Assembly (NCBI GenBank): GCA_947623455.1
Contig: OX392532.1
Location: 27,130,792-27,194,791 of the forward strand
Length of the DNA stretch: 64,000 nt
Origin: Mimachlamys varia
Lineage: Eukaryota > Mollusca > Bivalvia > Pectinida > Pectinidae
Direction: 5' to 3'
A model generated the notes under the pieces. The model had not been told where the DNA came from. It made no database searches and was given only the letters and a program-made list of their open reading frames with translations. Position 1 is the stretch's first letter; each line of letters starts with the position of its first letter. Positions 1 to 11,169 of the stretch are shown piece after piece. A program made the position numbers and the translations under genes.

Positions 1-1264
1 AGTTTTTATTAAAAAGTCAGAAGCTGTGATATCCTAACACTAATGACTAGTCTAAACAAGTAGAACAATGGAGTTTTCAATAACAAAATATCATTTTCCG
101 CGTTAGATTTTCCCAATTTCCAGGAAAGTTATTTTTTCCCAAAATAGGCTGAAAAATCACTGCCATTCAGTTCTCCAGAAAGGTTACACATTATCATTGC
201 ACACTACAAAAATAACAAAAACCAACAATTTTATTACATGATCCAGCTGTCTTCCATTTCTCAATGTTGTCATGATCAAATGGTAAAATTTGACATTTTT
301 TAGTCAGACGAAACCTGTCAATCCAAATTTTAATACTGTTACTAAGAGACCATGCAGTACTATAAATGTAGCTAACAGATTTATATATAAGACATATAAG
401 TGTTGAGTAGGGGAGTAAAACAATATCGCTTTGTTTTTTTTTCATAAAATCTTTGAAGAATTAACAGCATCTTAAAGCTCAGTCTATCAAAGCAATAAGA
501 TTTTGCTTACTGAATTGAAAAACTGAAATGAATACCTGAATTGTGTTTTGCTCAAAGAGATCTTGGTATTTGAAACCATACTGATAAGTCAGATAATTTC
601 ATTAATTTGTACATTATGTTGTGGATTAAATGTTGAAAATAATATGACTTGCAGCACTGAAATTCACTGTGAAAACTTACTCAGCGTTGTCGGAATGGCA
701 GTAAACTATAGTTGTATCATGACCACAGAGTTTCACTAGTACTGGCCACAGGCACTTGTCATGTGGTTTTAGCTGTGCCCAGACAAAGTTGGACGCCATC
801 TGTAACGAAACGATATTCTTGTAATTACAGGTGTAAAATACTTAGGGATTTGTCATATCATGACATTATGAAAGTCTGTTCAAATTATGCCACAATGCAT
901 ACCATTACAATCAGCTAATCCAAATACTCTAGAATATTAAACTTCATTGCAATGGAGAATATAACCCATTCATAAGAAATGTATAGCAATACAAAATGAT
1001 GTTAAGAAACTATGTTGTTCACTAAAAAAAATAACAAAAAAAACCCATTCCTATGCAATAAAAGATGGTCCAATATTTTATGCATGTTTTAAAATTCATC
1101 CCTATTGAGAAATATACATATGGTATTTGTAATTTAATGAAGCAAGACTGGATAATAGATTAATAGTACACTAAAGTTGTTCAATAATTATTCATGACTT
1201 GTATCAGCATTAAAATAAATTTGCACAACATGCAGAGCTATATCTTAGAACTATTTATTTGTTC

Positions 1265-1660
1265 TTAATATTTCATAAATACCTGTGTAAGTTTCTCGCT
1301 GTGGGAAAACACAACAGGGAAATTTCTAAATCTACAGTATGAAAGCAAGTCCGAGAAAAGCCACATTTCTCCTATACTCAGACCACAACACATCCGATAA
1401 TCTACGATCTTGAAACTTAGGATGCACTTCCGATTATTGAACAACAAATATGATAACACTGATCTGAAGTTCCATTTATCATTGGGCCCAATGAAATATA
1501 TTTCTGCCCGATCGATCTCCGAAAATACCGGACCAACCGGTGCGACATCACAACACGGCCTACTAATTCCATTGCCAAACATATCTTCTTTTGTAAGTGA
1601 CGATATTTCATTAGTTATTCTTGTTGTAAATCCACATATCAGATGACATTTGCGATACAT
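1265..1660 (-). CDS. Hypothetical open frame, possibly an exon of a nested gene
   Basis: This minus-strand frame runs about 130 codons from the ATG at 1658-1660, and is open upstream to about 1710. The product is rich in cysteine and aromatic residues, with no coiled coil or domain I recognise. Near its 3' end is a plausible donor, CAG|GTATTT at 1283/1282, so coding might stop there and not at the TAA at 1265-1267. No acceptor AG lies in frame before the ATG: the nearest, at about 1715, is followed by a stop in this frame. If real, it is therefore a first exon with its own promoter, nested in a CLIP1 intron. A chance frame or pseudogene is equally possible. Confidence 0.25.
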   Translation of the reverse strand: MYRKCHLICGFTTRITNEISSLTKEDMFGNGISRPCCDVAPVGPVFSEIDRAEIYFIGPNDKWNFRSVLSYLLFNNRKCILSFKIVDYRMCCGLSIGEMWLFSDLLSYCRFRNFPVVFSHSEKLTQVFMKY

Positions 1661-2288
1661 TTCGCACACGCCGTAACCAGAATTACAACCATGATCAACA
1701 AACGAAAGTCAATATCCTGACCATTTTACAAGCGTTCCGATGATACGGACGTTTCCGGGTTCTTTCTGATCTCTTTTTATTAGTCCTACGCGAAGAAATT
1801 CATAAATGATATGTTAAGAACCAATACATATTCATATTAAGCTAACCAAGAACTAAAGACAACGTAAAAGAAAACTAGACAACTGACATGTCACCGTTTA
1901 TGTGACAAAACGTGTTGCAAACGCTTCCACAACTCTGATATTTACTGCGGTCCTATCTGTCGGTGTCATGGTTAAAAAGGTTACTATTATTTAAAAGTAT
2001 TTTAAATTTTAAAAGTATAAAATGGTAAAATTATTAATTTATTATTATTTGAAATACTCCCAACAAAACGATACGTTTATTGCGATTCTAGATACGCGGA
2101 GAGAACCCCATACGCTCAAACCTCACATGTTCTGTCCAACTTTCCGTTTCATATAAGTGTAGCGCTCAGTAAATAATCTTTTTTAATAGCTGAAATTCAT
2201 TTTCACTAACAGATACATCTTTAATAAAATAAATATACATATATTTAACATCGATGATAACGGATTTTAAAACTAATGCAAATCTTAC

Positions 2289-2348
2289 CTCTGAATCGGC
2301 TACAACAATGGCCGCCAAAAACCAGAAAATTAACGTTTCGGAACACAT
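2289..2348 (-). CDS. Possible signal-peptide first exon
   Basis: A minus-strand ATG opens 20 codons made of a short polar start, a hydrophobic core (LIFWFLAAIVV) and a small-residue end (ADSE). It is followed at once by a good donor, GAG|GTAAGA at 2289/2288. This is the form of a secretory first exon ending in phase 0. The next downstream acceptor I see (about 1715) leads to a stop after about 25 codons in phase 0, and it does not join the open frame at 1265-1660. No complete gene can be built here, so the call is tentative. Confidence 0.25.
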
Positions 2349-2359
2349 CGTGATTTATC

Positions 2360-2735
2360 GTCGATAACTCAATTGATTGCAGCGCGCCCAGCGGACAGTA
2401 TCAAAACTAATATGCACATTCGGAAGTGGGTATTTTTCGGACTTTAGCTGGGGGAGTCCATATTCACAATCGTGGCAGTTTTGGACGCTTGGACAAACCA
2501 TTGTGGGGTTGCTATTTATAATGAAAAGCAACCCCAGAATGACCATTTGGACAGATTTTCATTATACACTTGTGGGGTCGACCCCACATACAAAAACCAC
2601 CCCACAATGTATACTTGGACAAAAGATAAACCCCAGAATGTACTTCTCCTAAGAGCGGACAGACGGACGGACGGACGGACAAACCCAAATCAATATCCCC
2701 CGTTCCTCCGGAAGCGGGGGACAAAAAAAATAAAA
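2360..2735. repeat. Dispersed repeat ending in a GGAC microsatellite
   Basis: Phrases such as 'ccccacaatgtatacttgga' and 'gtggggtt' recur in direct and inverted form. A (GGAC)n tract at about 2660-2680 follows, and then the short hairpin 'cccccg...cggggg'. A GGAC tract followed by a C-rich/G-rich hairpin is a familiar end of interspersed repeats in bivalve genomes. The right edge lies within about 10 bp of the CLIP1 splice donor at 2743. Confidence 0.5.
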
Positions 2736-2743
2736 TAAATTAC

Positions 2744-2804
2744 CTCTAAATCATCTTTGGTTATAGCTTCCTCTTCTATCTGGAACTGAAGGTCCTCCAC
2801 TTTC
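2744..2804 (-). CDS. CLIP1: CLIP1 coding exon, coiled coil (last visible)
   Basis: The exon is bounded on the minus strand by TTACAG|G and GAG|GTAA. It completes the split Arg codon left by exon 4637-4782, reads 20 more codons (starting KVEDLQFQIEEE, ending TKDDLE) and ends in phase 0. This matches the vertebrate CLIP-170 coiled-coil stretch that follows EEEKR, with only a few substitutions. It forms part of the long parallel coiled coil that dimerises the protein. The next exon is not in this window. Confidence 0.9.
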
Positions 2805-3179
2805 CTGTAATACAAAATACATTATTATAGTGTGGACATATTCCTCAACAATCTCCTGTAACATTCTTCTGGACAGTACCATCCAACCAAGCTAAAAAGT
2901 ACATTTCATAAATATGGACAGTTTTTTCATGAAACCTCTGTAGAACATCTCTACATTGTGTACATGAAATGGTGTTAAAGACTCACATGTTTCCACAAAC
3001 TTTGAAAAGATATAAAATGATGATTAATTTTTTTTCCTTAATTTTTTTTTCTTGTAACTTATGATCATCCCCAGTTCAAGAAGGCGTACTGCAAGGAAAT
3101 CTTGGTCAGACTGTATCATGGCTGACTTAAATGCATGCTGCCTAGGAAACAACGATCCAAACAACAGAAATACATTGGG

Positions 3180-4434
3180 ATCAGGTGTTAGACACTCTAA
3201 CCGCCTGCTGCCTACTCCAGTATCTGGGACATGGAGACCAGGTGTTAGACACTCTAGCCGCCTACTGCCTACCCCTGTCTCTGGGACATGGAGATAGGGT
3301 GTTCGACACTCTAGTCGCCTGTAGCCTACCCAAGTATCTGGGACAAAGAGTTTGGGTGTTAGACACTCTAACCGCCTGCAGCCAACCCCAGTTTCTGGGA
3401 CATGGAGATCAGATGTTAGACACTCTAACCGCCTGCTGCCTACTCCAGTATCTGGGACATGGAGATCAGGTGTTAGACACTCTAGCCGCCTGCTGCCTAC
3501 CCCAGTATCTGGGACATGGAGATTGGGTGTTAGACACTCTAGCCGCCTACTGCCTACCCCAGTATCTGGGACATGGAGATCGGGTATTAGACACTCTAGT
3601 CGCCTGCTGACTACCCCAGTATCTGGGACATGGAGATCAGGTGTTAGACACTCTAACTGCCTGCTGCCTACCCCAGTCTCTGGGACATGGAGATCAGGTG
3701 TTAGACACTCTAACTGCCTGCTGCCTACCCCAGTATCTGGGACATGGAGATCAGGTGTTAGACACTCTAACTGCCTGCTGCCTACCCCAGTCTCTGGGAC
3801 ATGGAGATCAGGTGTTAGACACTCTAACTGCCTGCTGCCTACCACAGTTTCTGGGACATGGAGATCAGGCGTTAGACACTCTAGCCGCCTGCTGTCTACC
3901 CCAGTATCTGGGACATGGAGATCGGGTTAGACCCTCTACCCGCCTACTGTCTACCCCAGTGTCTGGGACATGGAGATTGGGTGTTAGACACTCTAACTGC
4001 CTGCTGCTTACCCCAGTATCTGGGACATGGAGATCAGGTGTTAGACACTCTAGCCACCTGCTGCCTACCCCAGTATCTGGGACATGGAGATCAGGTGTTA
4101 GACACTCTAGCCACCTGCTGCCTACCCCAGTATCTGGGACATGGAGATCAGGTGTTAGACACTCTAGCCGCCTGCTGCCTACCCCAGTATCTGGGACATG
4201 GAGATCAGGTGTTAGACACTCTAGCCACCTGCTGTCTACCCTAGTATCTGGGACATGGAGATCAGGTGTTAAGACACTCTAGCCGCCTGCTGCCTACCCC
4301 AGTGTCTGGGACATGGAGATCAGGTGTTAGACACTCTAGCCACCTGCTGCCTACCCAAGTATCTGGGACATGGAGATCGGGTGTTAGACACTCTAGTCAC
4401 CTGCTGCCTACCCAAGTATCTGGAACACCGGCAG
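3180..4434. repeat. 57-bp minisatellite, about 22 units, in a CLIP1 intron
   Basis: Tandem units contain 'gtgttagacactctag', 'cctgctgcctacccc' and 'tctgggacatggagat'. The period is 57 bp, a multiple of three, so several frames stay open on both strands (for example 273 codons on the minus strand). There is one deletion at about 3926-3935 and an extra base near 4270. It lies in the intron between CLIP1 exons 4637-4782 and 2744-2804. About 200 bp separates it from the nearer exon, and its unit resembles neither exon end, so it was not seeded by a splice site. Confidence 0.95.
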
Positions 4435-4636
4435 CAGTTGACAAATAAAACTCAGGATTAAGTAAGTAAGAAAATAAGAAAATCCTTAAGTATTGTCATA
4501 GCCGTTATTAGGTTTCTTATACTTAATATACAATTTTGAAGTGAAAATTGTGCAGACATATTCTTTGATATTACGAGATGTGATTGATAATCTAAAATAT
4601 TTTTTCCTATTCGTTTCAACAAATAAGCTATGGTAC

Positions 4637-4782
4637 CTCTTTTCATCCTCCAGTTTACAAAGAATCTCTGCCTTCTCCTTCTCCAGCTGTTGTATATGGC
4701 TCTTCATCTTGATCACAGCATCGTCTGTATCCTCCTTCAGCCGTTCGTTCTGGACCCGCATAGTGGTGAGTTCGCCCTCCGC
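4637..4782 (-). CDS. CLIP1: CLIP1 coding exon, coiled coil
   Basis: The minus-strand exon lies between TTACCAG|GCG and AAGAG|GTACC. It starts in phase 0 directly after ...AAHVDE from exon 5729-5827 and leaves two bases of an Arg codon. The translation (AEGELTTMRVQNERLK ... LEDEKR) shows heptad spacing and aligns with the start of the human CLIP1 coiled coil that ends LLNQLEEEKR. About 49 residues. The preceding intron (4783-5728) contains the 41-bp array. Confidence 0.92.
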
Positions 4783-5377
4783 CTGGTAATGAAATAAGAC
4801 AAAATAGGATGAGCACAAGCCAGCCTCCAAACTGTTTGCTAAGAGGTAATTTGCGTGCTGTCATTCCTGCTGTTTTACACTGCAAGCCTATAATACTTTT
4901 GTACACTGCAGAGTTTGAGTGGTTTTAGGTATGTTAGCATGAGGATATTTCGCAGAGATGTAATGCCAGTGAAATAAGCAAACATTTCAACACCACAAAC
5001 ATTTCAACACCGCAAACAATTCCACTTTTACAGTATTATGCATTCTGAATAACTTTTACAGAATTTCTTATCCAAATTTTAAAATACCTGAATGGTTTTA
5101 GAGTTTTCTATTCCTTGCTTCAATTAATTCTACCTACAATATCCTGTACATTTTTCCTAAAAAAATTCCAACACATTCCATACGAGTTACACAGAGAGAT
5201 CAGAACAAGCACTTCTATGTATATTTTTCAAACTAGAACAAAACTTTTGTTTATACTTCAGTACAATTATGTTTGTTCAAGTATGAGAAATATATATAGA
5301 ATTATGTCATTAGAACAAGAGATCAACGTATATTTATTTGAGAACAAGCTAGTATTGTCACACAGCTCTGTGTGAAC

Positions 5378-5750
5378 GTGCTACAGGGGAGACAACTCAC
5401 CTCATCTACATGGGCTGCATGTTACAGGGGAGACAACTCACTTCATCTACATGAGCTGCATGTTACAGGGGAGACAACTCACCTCATCTACATGAGCTGC
5501 ATGTTACAGGGGAGACAACTCACCTCATCTACATGAGCTGCATGCTACGGAGGAGACAACTCACCTCATCTACATGGGCTGCATGTTACAGGGGAGACAA
5601 CTCACCTCATCTACATGGGCTGCATGTTACAGGGGAGACAACTCACCTCATCTACATTGGCTGCATGTTACAGGGGAGACAACTCACCTCATCTACATGA
5701 GCTGCATGCTACGGAGGAGACAACTCACCTCATCTACATGAGCTGCAGCT
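5378..5750 (-). repeat. 41-bp minisatellite made of exon end plus splice donor
   Basis: There are nine units of about 41 bp. Read on the minus strand, each is TGCAGCTCATGTAGATGAG, then GTGAGTTGTCTCC, then CTGTAACA. The unit at the right edge is the genuine end of CLIP1 exon 5729-5827 with its donor. The other eight run into the intron and repeat the last 19 exonic bases and GTGAGT almost unchanged (one has AGTGAG). Variants are single substitutions, such as GGG for GAG before CTGCA and 'ctacggag' for 'ttacaggg'. Confidence 0.95.
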
Positions 5751-5827
5751 CGCGCGACTTCTGCCCTCTCTAGGTCTCTCTCCCTAAGCAGCTGTTCTAT
5801 ATGTTCCTCCTTCTCCTTTAAAGCTTT
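5729..5827 (-). CDS. CLIP1: CLIP1 coding exon, start of coiled coil
   Basis: The 99-nt exon (33 codons, phase 0 at both ends) lies between CACTCACAG|AAA and GATGAG|GTGAGT. The product begins [18 protein letters not shown] and ends ARAAAHVDE. This is nearly the same as the vertebrate CLIP-170 segment where the coiled coil begins (ALKEKQQHIEQLLAERD), one of the strongest family matches in the window. Downstream of the donor the sequence becomes a tandem array of the exon's own last bases and donor. Confidence 0.95.
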
Positions 5828-8129
5828 CTGTGAGTGACATCAAACATGTATAACATTATTTGGTCAGTGAAGACTGGACACAGGGGACTAATTAGTGACT
5901 TGCGTATAATTCTCTGATGCAGTTAACAGTGGGTTTAAATAACTTATAAAGTGTATTTACATTTTAATGATTCAGTGTACCATTTACCCGGTCTTTTTCC
6001 ATGATTTAAGAACAAATGACAGAAAACAGAAATTTTTTAAAACAAACACTGATTAAAGAATTAGTCCCATATCCTTCACTTGGATGATCAAAGCTAGACT
6101 ACATTACTTTTGGTTAATAAACATCTTAAACAAAAACCAGTAAATACTGAAATATAGTCCATACAGCTTGACATTCCAGAGTTAAAAAACATATTGTTTT
6201 CTTCTACTACATGATGGACAACAAACAGTAAACATTATCAAACAATGTCACAATATGTACTCGTCTTTATTACAACATTATCAATATCAGAACCCTATTC
6301 ATAGGTGTCAACCTCTGAAACCTCCAATGAGGGAGATCTCCCTCTTTCCATATTTCCAATGAGGGAAAAAGTGTGTGAAATGCGACTGAAACTGCATTGC
6401 TCAAAATGTCTTTCCCTTATTATGCATCAAAATAACTTCACAAAGTATTTATTTGATCCAGATACACCCATTATTACACATATCCTACAGTAACTAGGAT
6501 CCCATTTGACCACAAGATGTAGATTTTGAGTCATTGTGGGATTGGACTTATGTGAGGGAGTTGTCGAGGGAGATTGGTAAATTTTGGTCAAAATGAAGGA
6601 GTCTCCCTCCTAATGAGGGAGGGTTGACAGGTATGACCCTTCATTCATTGAAAGGGCTTAGTGTATTTACACATCCTATCAACAGCGAAGTTAATTTAGG
6701 GGTGAGCCTCCACCTATGTTGTGGAAGTGTGTGAATGTGCTCACCGGTCAGACAGCCAGGTTATGTTGTTGAAAAGGTAAATAACTGATTCATCACCAGT
6801 TCATGTGATTATCATTCATATAATTAAGGAACAAAGAACAGAGTTATGCAATGTAGGTCTGTCACAACCAAACATTGCCTAAAACTTTCATTCTTAAGGA
6901 GTTTCTTTCAGTCTATTCTATACTTGATGTAATACAATATATGAGAGAGAATGAATTAAAATCTTAATTGTTACTCAAAAAACATTGAACGCTACTCCAC
7001 ATCGGCGGAAACCCACGTGACACTGCATTTACATGTGTGTCCCGAGGACTAAAACAGACAGAGAATCTTGTTTTCATACTAAAAATAGTAGTCAATCATA
7101 TCGCTTATTTCATCTGTGGCTACATCAAGTTGGGACATCCATTTGTAACTATACAACACAAACCAACAAGGTGGTGGCATCACCTGTCAAGAAAACCTGT
7201 CAGACTTATTTACATCGGCAATATGCCTACAGAAATATACCAAGGTAAAATGATCTAACCGAGTGCCACGAGAAACAACCATTCTGATTGGTCGAAATAC
7301 CAATGAGAATGAGATTATCTATCTGTTCTAGCCCACGGGACACAAACATTAACAGCTGTGTTGAGTGGGTTTCCGACAATAGCTACTCCATAAACCATCA
7401 GCATTACACCACACACCCACATACCCCTTGGGTAAATAATTTTAGAAAGAATCAATGCTAATTGAATTGTTTTTCATTTTTCAAATCTGATTTATCACTT
7501 TAACAAAAGGACTTTAAGTTATTTTCTCCAAATAAATCCTCTTTGAAATGAAGATACATAGGAATATTTATTAGTACAATATATTATAAGTACAAAATGT
7601 CCTTTCCTACAAGACTGTTAAACAGGGTGAGCACACACTTTACATGTACCCTCACAGGTACTGTATTATTTTGAGTTTAATTGGTGCTGTTTATTCTCTG
7701 GCAAAAAAATAATTTACAAATAAGTGAATGGGCAGTAATAATATGTCAGGCAAATTATTAACACATTATAGTTAATGGAAATCCTATTGGAAGTTTTAAA
7801 ATTGCAAGTTTTAATCTACACTAAAAATGCATAATAATGAAAATATAAACATCATAATATAGACAGCAGTACACTAGTATACATTGTACGTGGCAGGATC
7901 ACTTACAGACATGACATACACATACAAGAATGTTAACAGACAATTTCTATCATGTTCATTACATCAAAGAACATGTACATTCAGTCTACATTAGGTATGA
8001 AAAGTTTCAATCTAGTTTACTGCATGCCATTGTATCTTTGAATACATCTATATAAAGAGTGTCACACTATTACAATATCAGATTATGGTTTAGTCTATAG
8101 AGGACACAAAGATGTCTTTGTAAATTTAC

Positions 8130-8880
8130 AGGATCCAATACACAAAGGACACCCTACAGTAACTGTGACTCTGAAAGAAGGTCAAGGTTGTTTATTTGAG
8201 GAAACTTTACAGCAGACTGTCTCATGTACAAACTGGCTCAATCTCATTGCCATAGGCCTCTTGGTTTTTCAGAAGAAGTTTAAGTAAAAATTCCCCCAAA
8301 GTCTGTTCCCTTGAAACCTTGGAAATAAATCGAAGCAAACTTGGAAGTACTTAATGCCAGGTGGCTACTGGTTAAATAGTATTGCTCTGGGTCATTTGGT
8401 TATTCTGAAGAAGTTTTAAAAGTTTTTTTTCTAAATACTTAACCCCTGTGACCTTGAAAGTAGGTTATTTATTTGAGGGAATTTTACAGTACTTCATGCC
8501 CAGCAACTACTGACAATAAATATGAGTAAGCTGGGCCCTCTGGTTATCCAGAAGAAGATTTACAGTTTTTAAGACATTTGATCCCATATATGATCATTTG
8601 AATAGGTCAAGGTCAGTTATTTGGAAAAATGTTATGCATTATGTACATGCAAGGTAACTACTGGCCAAGTACAATAACAATATCTTAAACAAGTTTTCCC
8701 CCCACATATTTGACCCCTGTGACCTTGAAAAAAGGTCAAGGCCATTCATTTCATGAGATTTTATAGCACTCTAGCTAAACCAGGTACTGGCCAAACACAA
8801 TGACTAAAGAGTCGCCAGTTCTTCTTTAGAAGTTGCTCAAAAGAAGCATTGACTGATGACAGACGAAACAACAAACCAAA
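8130..8880. repeat. Degenerate roughly 150-bp tandem repeat
   Basis: About five diverged units carry the phrases 'gaccttgaaa-aaggtcaagg', 'tttgaggaaattttac', 'caactactgaccaa' and 'ggttattcagaagaagtt'. Such repeats are common in mollusc introns. Related wording reappears in the 3' flanks of genes A and B (about 53940-54960 and 62640-63280). Confidence 0.6.
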
Positions 8881-9236
8881 TAGGGGCTAAAAATGGACCT
8901 TATTACAAAGACAGTGTATTAACTGGAGGACACATGCACTCATCATATCTCCTACTTTCAAATAAAGATGAAGCTGCTTAATCATGCGACAATAATTATA
9001 ATTTAATTCTTCTTATATATGCTTGGGATGATATAAAAGATGCTTTTTGGTCGCAATTTCAGGAATTGCAATTTACCTTCAAGTGCGAAAATTATTTTTC
9101 CTATTTTCACTTTTTTGTTTAAGGAGAAGTTGCCTGAAGTTGTAAAACATCTAGATCTGTCAACAGACAGTCAGAGTAAGGGAATGTGAATTTTTACTCT
9201 CCCTGGGAAGAAAACCTAACCATGTGTTTATGTGAA

Positions 9237-9268
<32 letters not shown>
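9237..9268 (+). repeat. Homopolymer run of 32 G
   Basis: There is an uninterrupted run of 32 G after 'atgtgaa'. It could form a G-quadruplex, but its exact length is unreliable in most sequencing. Confidence 0.9.
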
Positions 9269-9269
<1 letters not shown>

Positions 9270-9908
9270 CATTTCTTCAAAATTAATGATACACTGCATG
9301 AATAATGGTTTCCTATAGCTTTCTTACCAAGTAAGAACATAGCACACACAAATTAAGTTTTGGTAGGGTCTACAAGAATTTTTTTCAAAGCACCATAAAT
9401 ATTTCACCCTTCTAGGATCCATCAGTGACATAAGTGACCAAGAAGATGGAGATCTCATTTGATCAGTACAACCATGCATGTATAGATTCAAAGTATTATA
9501 TAGAATAGCAGGGTCTGTAAATCCATCCAAGAATTTCGTATTTTCAGAAATTCAAATTAACGGTTAGACTTGACTTCTACCAATCAGGAACAGACAACTA
9601 CAGTAGTGCAAAACTACTCCATATCACAAACTATGCTTATAACAAATTTATTTCCTTGGTCCCCGGGATTTGTAATAAACGTGTTTTACTGTAATACACA
9701 TGCTTTGATCTGTTACAAATACGTTGCAAATATGTGTATACCACTTCAACACATACACAAAGGAAACTTTAAATATTTACCATCCAATCAACTACGGACA
9801 ATGTACGAAGGATACAGTACGTTTAATACCACAGACATCCATAACATGCAGGTAAATATTTTACGAACAGATGGAGCTCCCCGGAGCTGGACCGTGTACG
9901 AGACTCAC

Positions 9909-9968
9909 CTGTAGGGCCGTGGTAGTGGCGGAGAGGTTAAGGGTGCTGGGCCGCTGGCTGGTTTTGGC
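9909..9968 (-). CDS. CLIP1: CLIP1 coding exon, linker (20 codons)
   Basis: A short symmetric exon lies between AACACAG|GCC and CTACAG|GTGAGT. Its 20 codons begin AKTSQRPSTLN and end TTTALQ. It joins the Ser-rich linker exon (ending TSLNNQ, phase 0) to the coiled coil (starting KALKEK). The final TTALQ corresponds to the GTTALQ found just before the coiled coil in human CLIP1. It is too short to show as an ordinary open frame; both phases and both splice sites support it. Confidence 0.88.
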
Positions 9969-11169
9969 CTGTGTTAATACCAGAGACTTCCCATCAGACA
10001 CCAATCATTAGTAGCAGTGGCATTAATACAGGTGGCAGAGGGCACGTTAAAAATACAATATTATCTCCCCTTAATCGCTTCTATCTTTATTGATTTTGTA
10101 CACATTTTTTTTTAATATTTTAAAAATTATTTACCCTATATAAAAACTATTGCATTTTTTTTTATTACTGTAATTTTTCAGTTCAACATATAAATGTCAT
10201 CTTGGACAAATTTATTGCAATATTCTATAAAAGAACATTTCAGAAGTTTATTCGGCACGTTGTGCTCTTGATTAGGTGAATTTCACTTAATTCCAAAAAA
10301 AAACCTTGATTACTTTCTTCGTTATATAAAAAAAAAATAATTTTAATTTGTACATTTCAGGCTGTACACGGCATTGTTGTTTTTAATGGTTTCTAAAAAC
10401 AATCAATTTGAAAGATAAAGAATCGTTCTATATTTTATAATGATCGACCTTAAAATCAACCTTTTTTTATTAATTCCTCCCTAAGATTATAAGTTTTTCA
10501 TTAACTTGTTAAAGTCAACAGGATAAAACTTAGGATAAGAAATTCTAATTTTCTAGAAACCTTTTAATGTTAACTCTAAAAACTTGATTTAATAATAATA
10601 CCTAAAATTTTGCTCTTCTTAAATTGATTTTTTACATAACTTTAGCGACTCCCCAATTAAAAAATTTACATTTTCAAACTCACATTTTGTAATTTTACTT
10701 TCAAACTTTAAAATAGGACTATTTAAATTTAGATTTGATTGCATTCATGCATATACAGGTTGAATTAACTAATGAATATATATCATAGTAAATATATTAA
10801 ATCTGAAGTGCAAAAAAAGTGGTAGCAAATATAAGTTAAGCAAGATATTAAACAGTAAATACTTAAACTGACATATATAAAGGTCTCAGAACTATAAGTA
10901 CATGAAAGCAACAGAACTAAGCTATGTACATGTATAACTATTCTAATTATAATGATATCGTAAAGACAAATTAACAAGAAATATATAAAAGCCTGTGCTT
11001 CTATTTCATTTATTTTTATCCAAAAAGTTTTATTAATCCAATCAAACTAGACTAAAATGTGTCCAAATTTAATTTCATCATACTTGAAAATATTTATAAA
11101 GATATACCTTTAGGCAAAGGAAATATTTCGTGAATGTGATTTTGGTATTGCGGTTGAAGTAATGTGGCC

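Larger units (their letters stand above)
1..2743. other. CLIP1 intronic sequence beyond the last visible exon
   Basis: This lies 3' of the CLIP1 exon at 2744-2804 in the gene's minus-strand direction, so it should be intron. I searched both strands for the next coiled-coil segment of CLIP1 and found none, so the following exon is probably off the left edge. The stretch holds a minus-strand open frame (1265-1660), a signal-peptide-like mini-exon (2289-2348) and a repeat ending in a GGAC microsatellite (2360-2735). The rest is AT-rich with no feature I can support. Confidence 0.5.
5828..9908 (-). other. CLIP1: CLIP1 intron (4.1 kb)
   Basis: This is the intron between coding exons 9909-9968 and 5729-5827. 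It contains a block of degenerate repeats (about 8130-8880) and a 32-G homopolymer (9237-9268). Short phrases such as 'gagggagatctccctc' recur near 6330-6640. I see no coding exon: the CLIP1 reading frame is continuous across it (...[14 protein letters not shown]...). Confidence 0.7.

Noticed and set aside
194..445. Minus-strand 83-codon frame as the next CLIP1 exon
   Set aside because: It lacks heptads or any likeness to the CLIP1 coiled coil and has no matching splice sites.
3024..3845. 273-codon minus-strand repeat protein
   Set aside because: It is a frame through the 57-bp intronic minisatellite, with no splice sites, no domain and similar open frames on the other strand.
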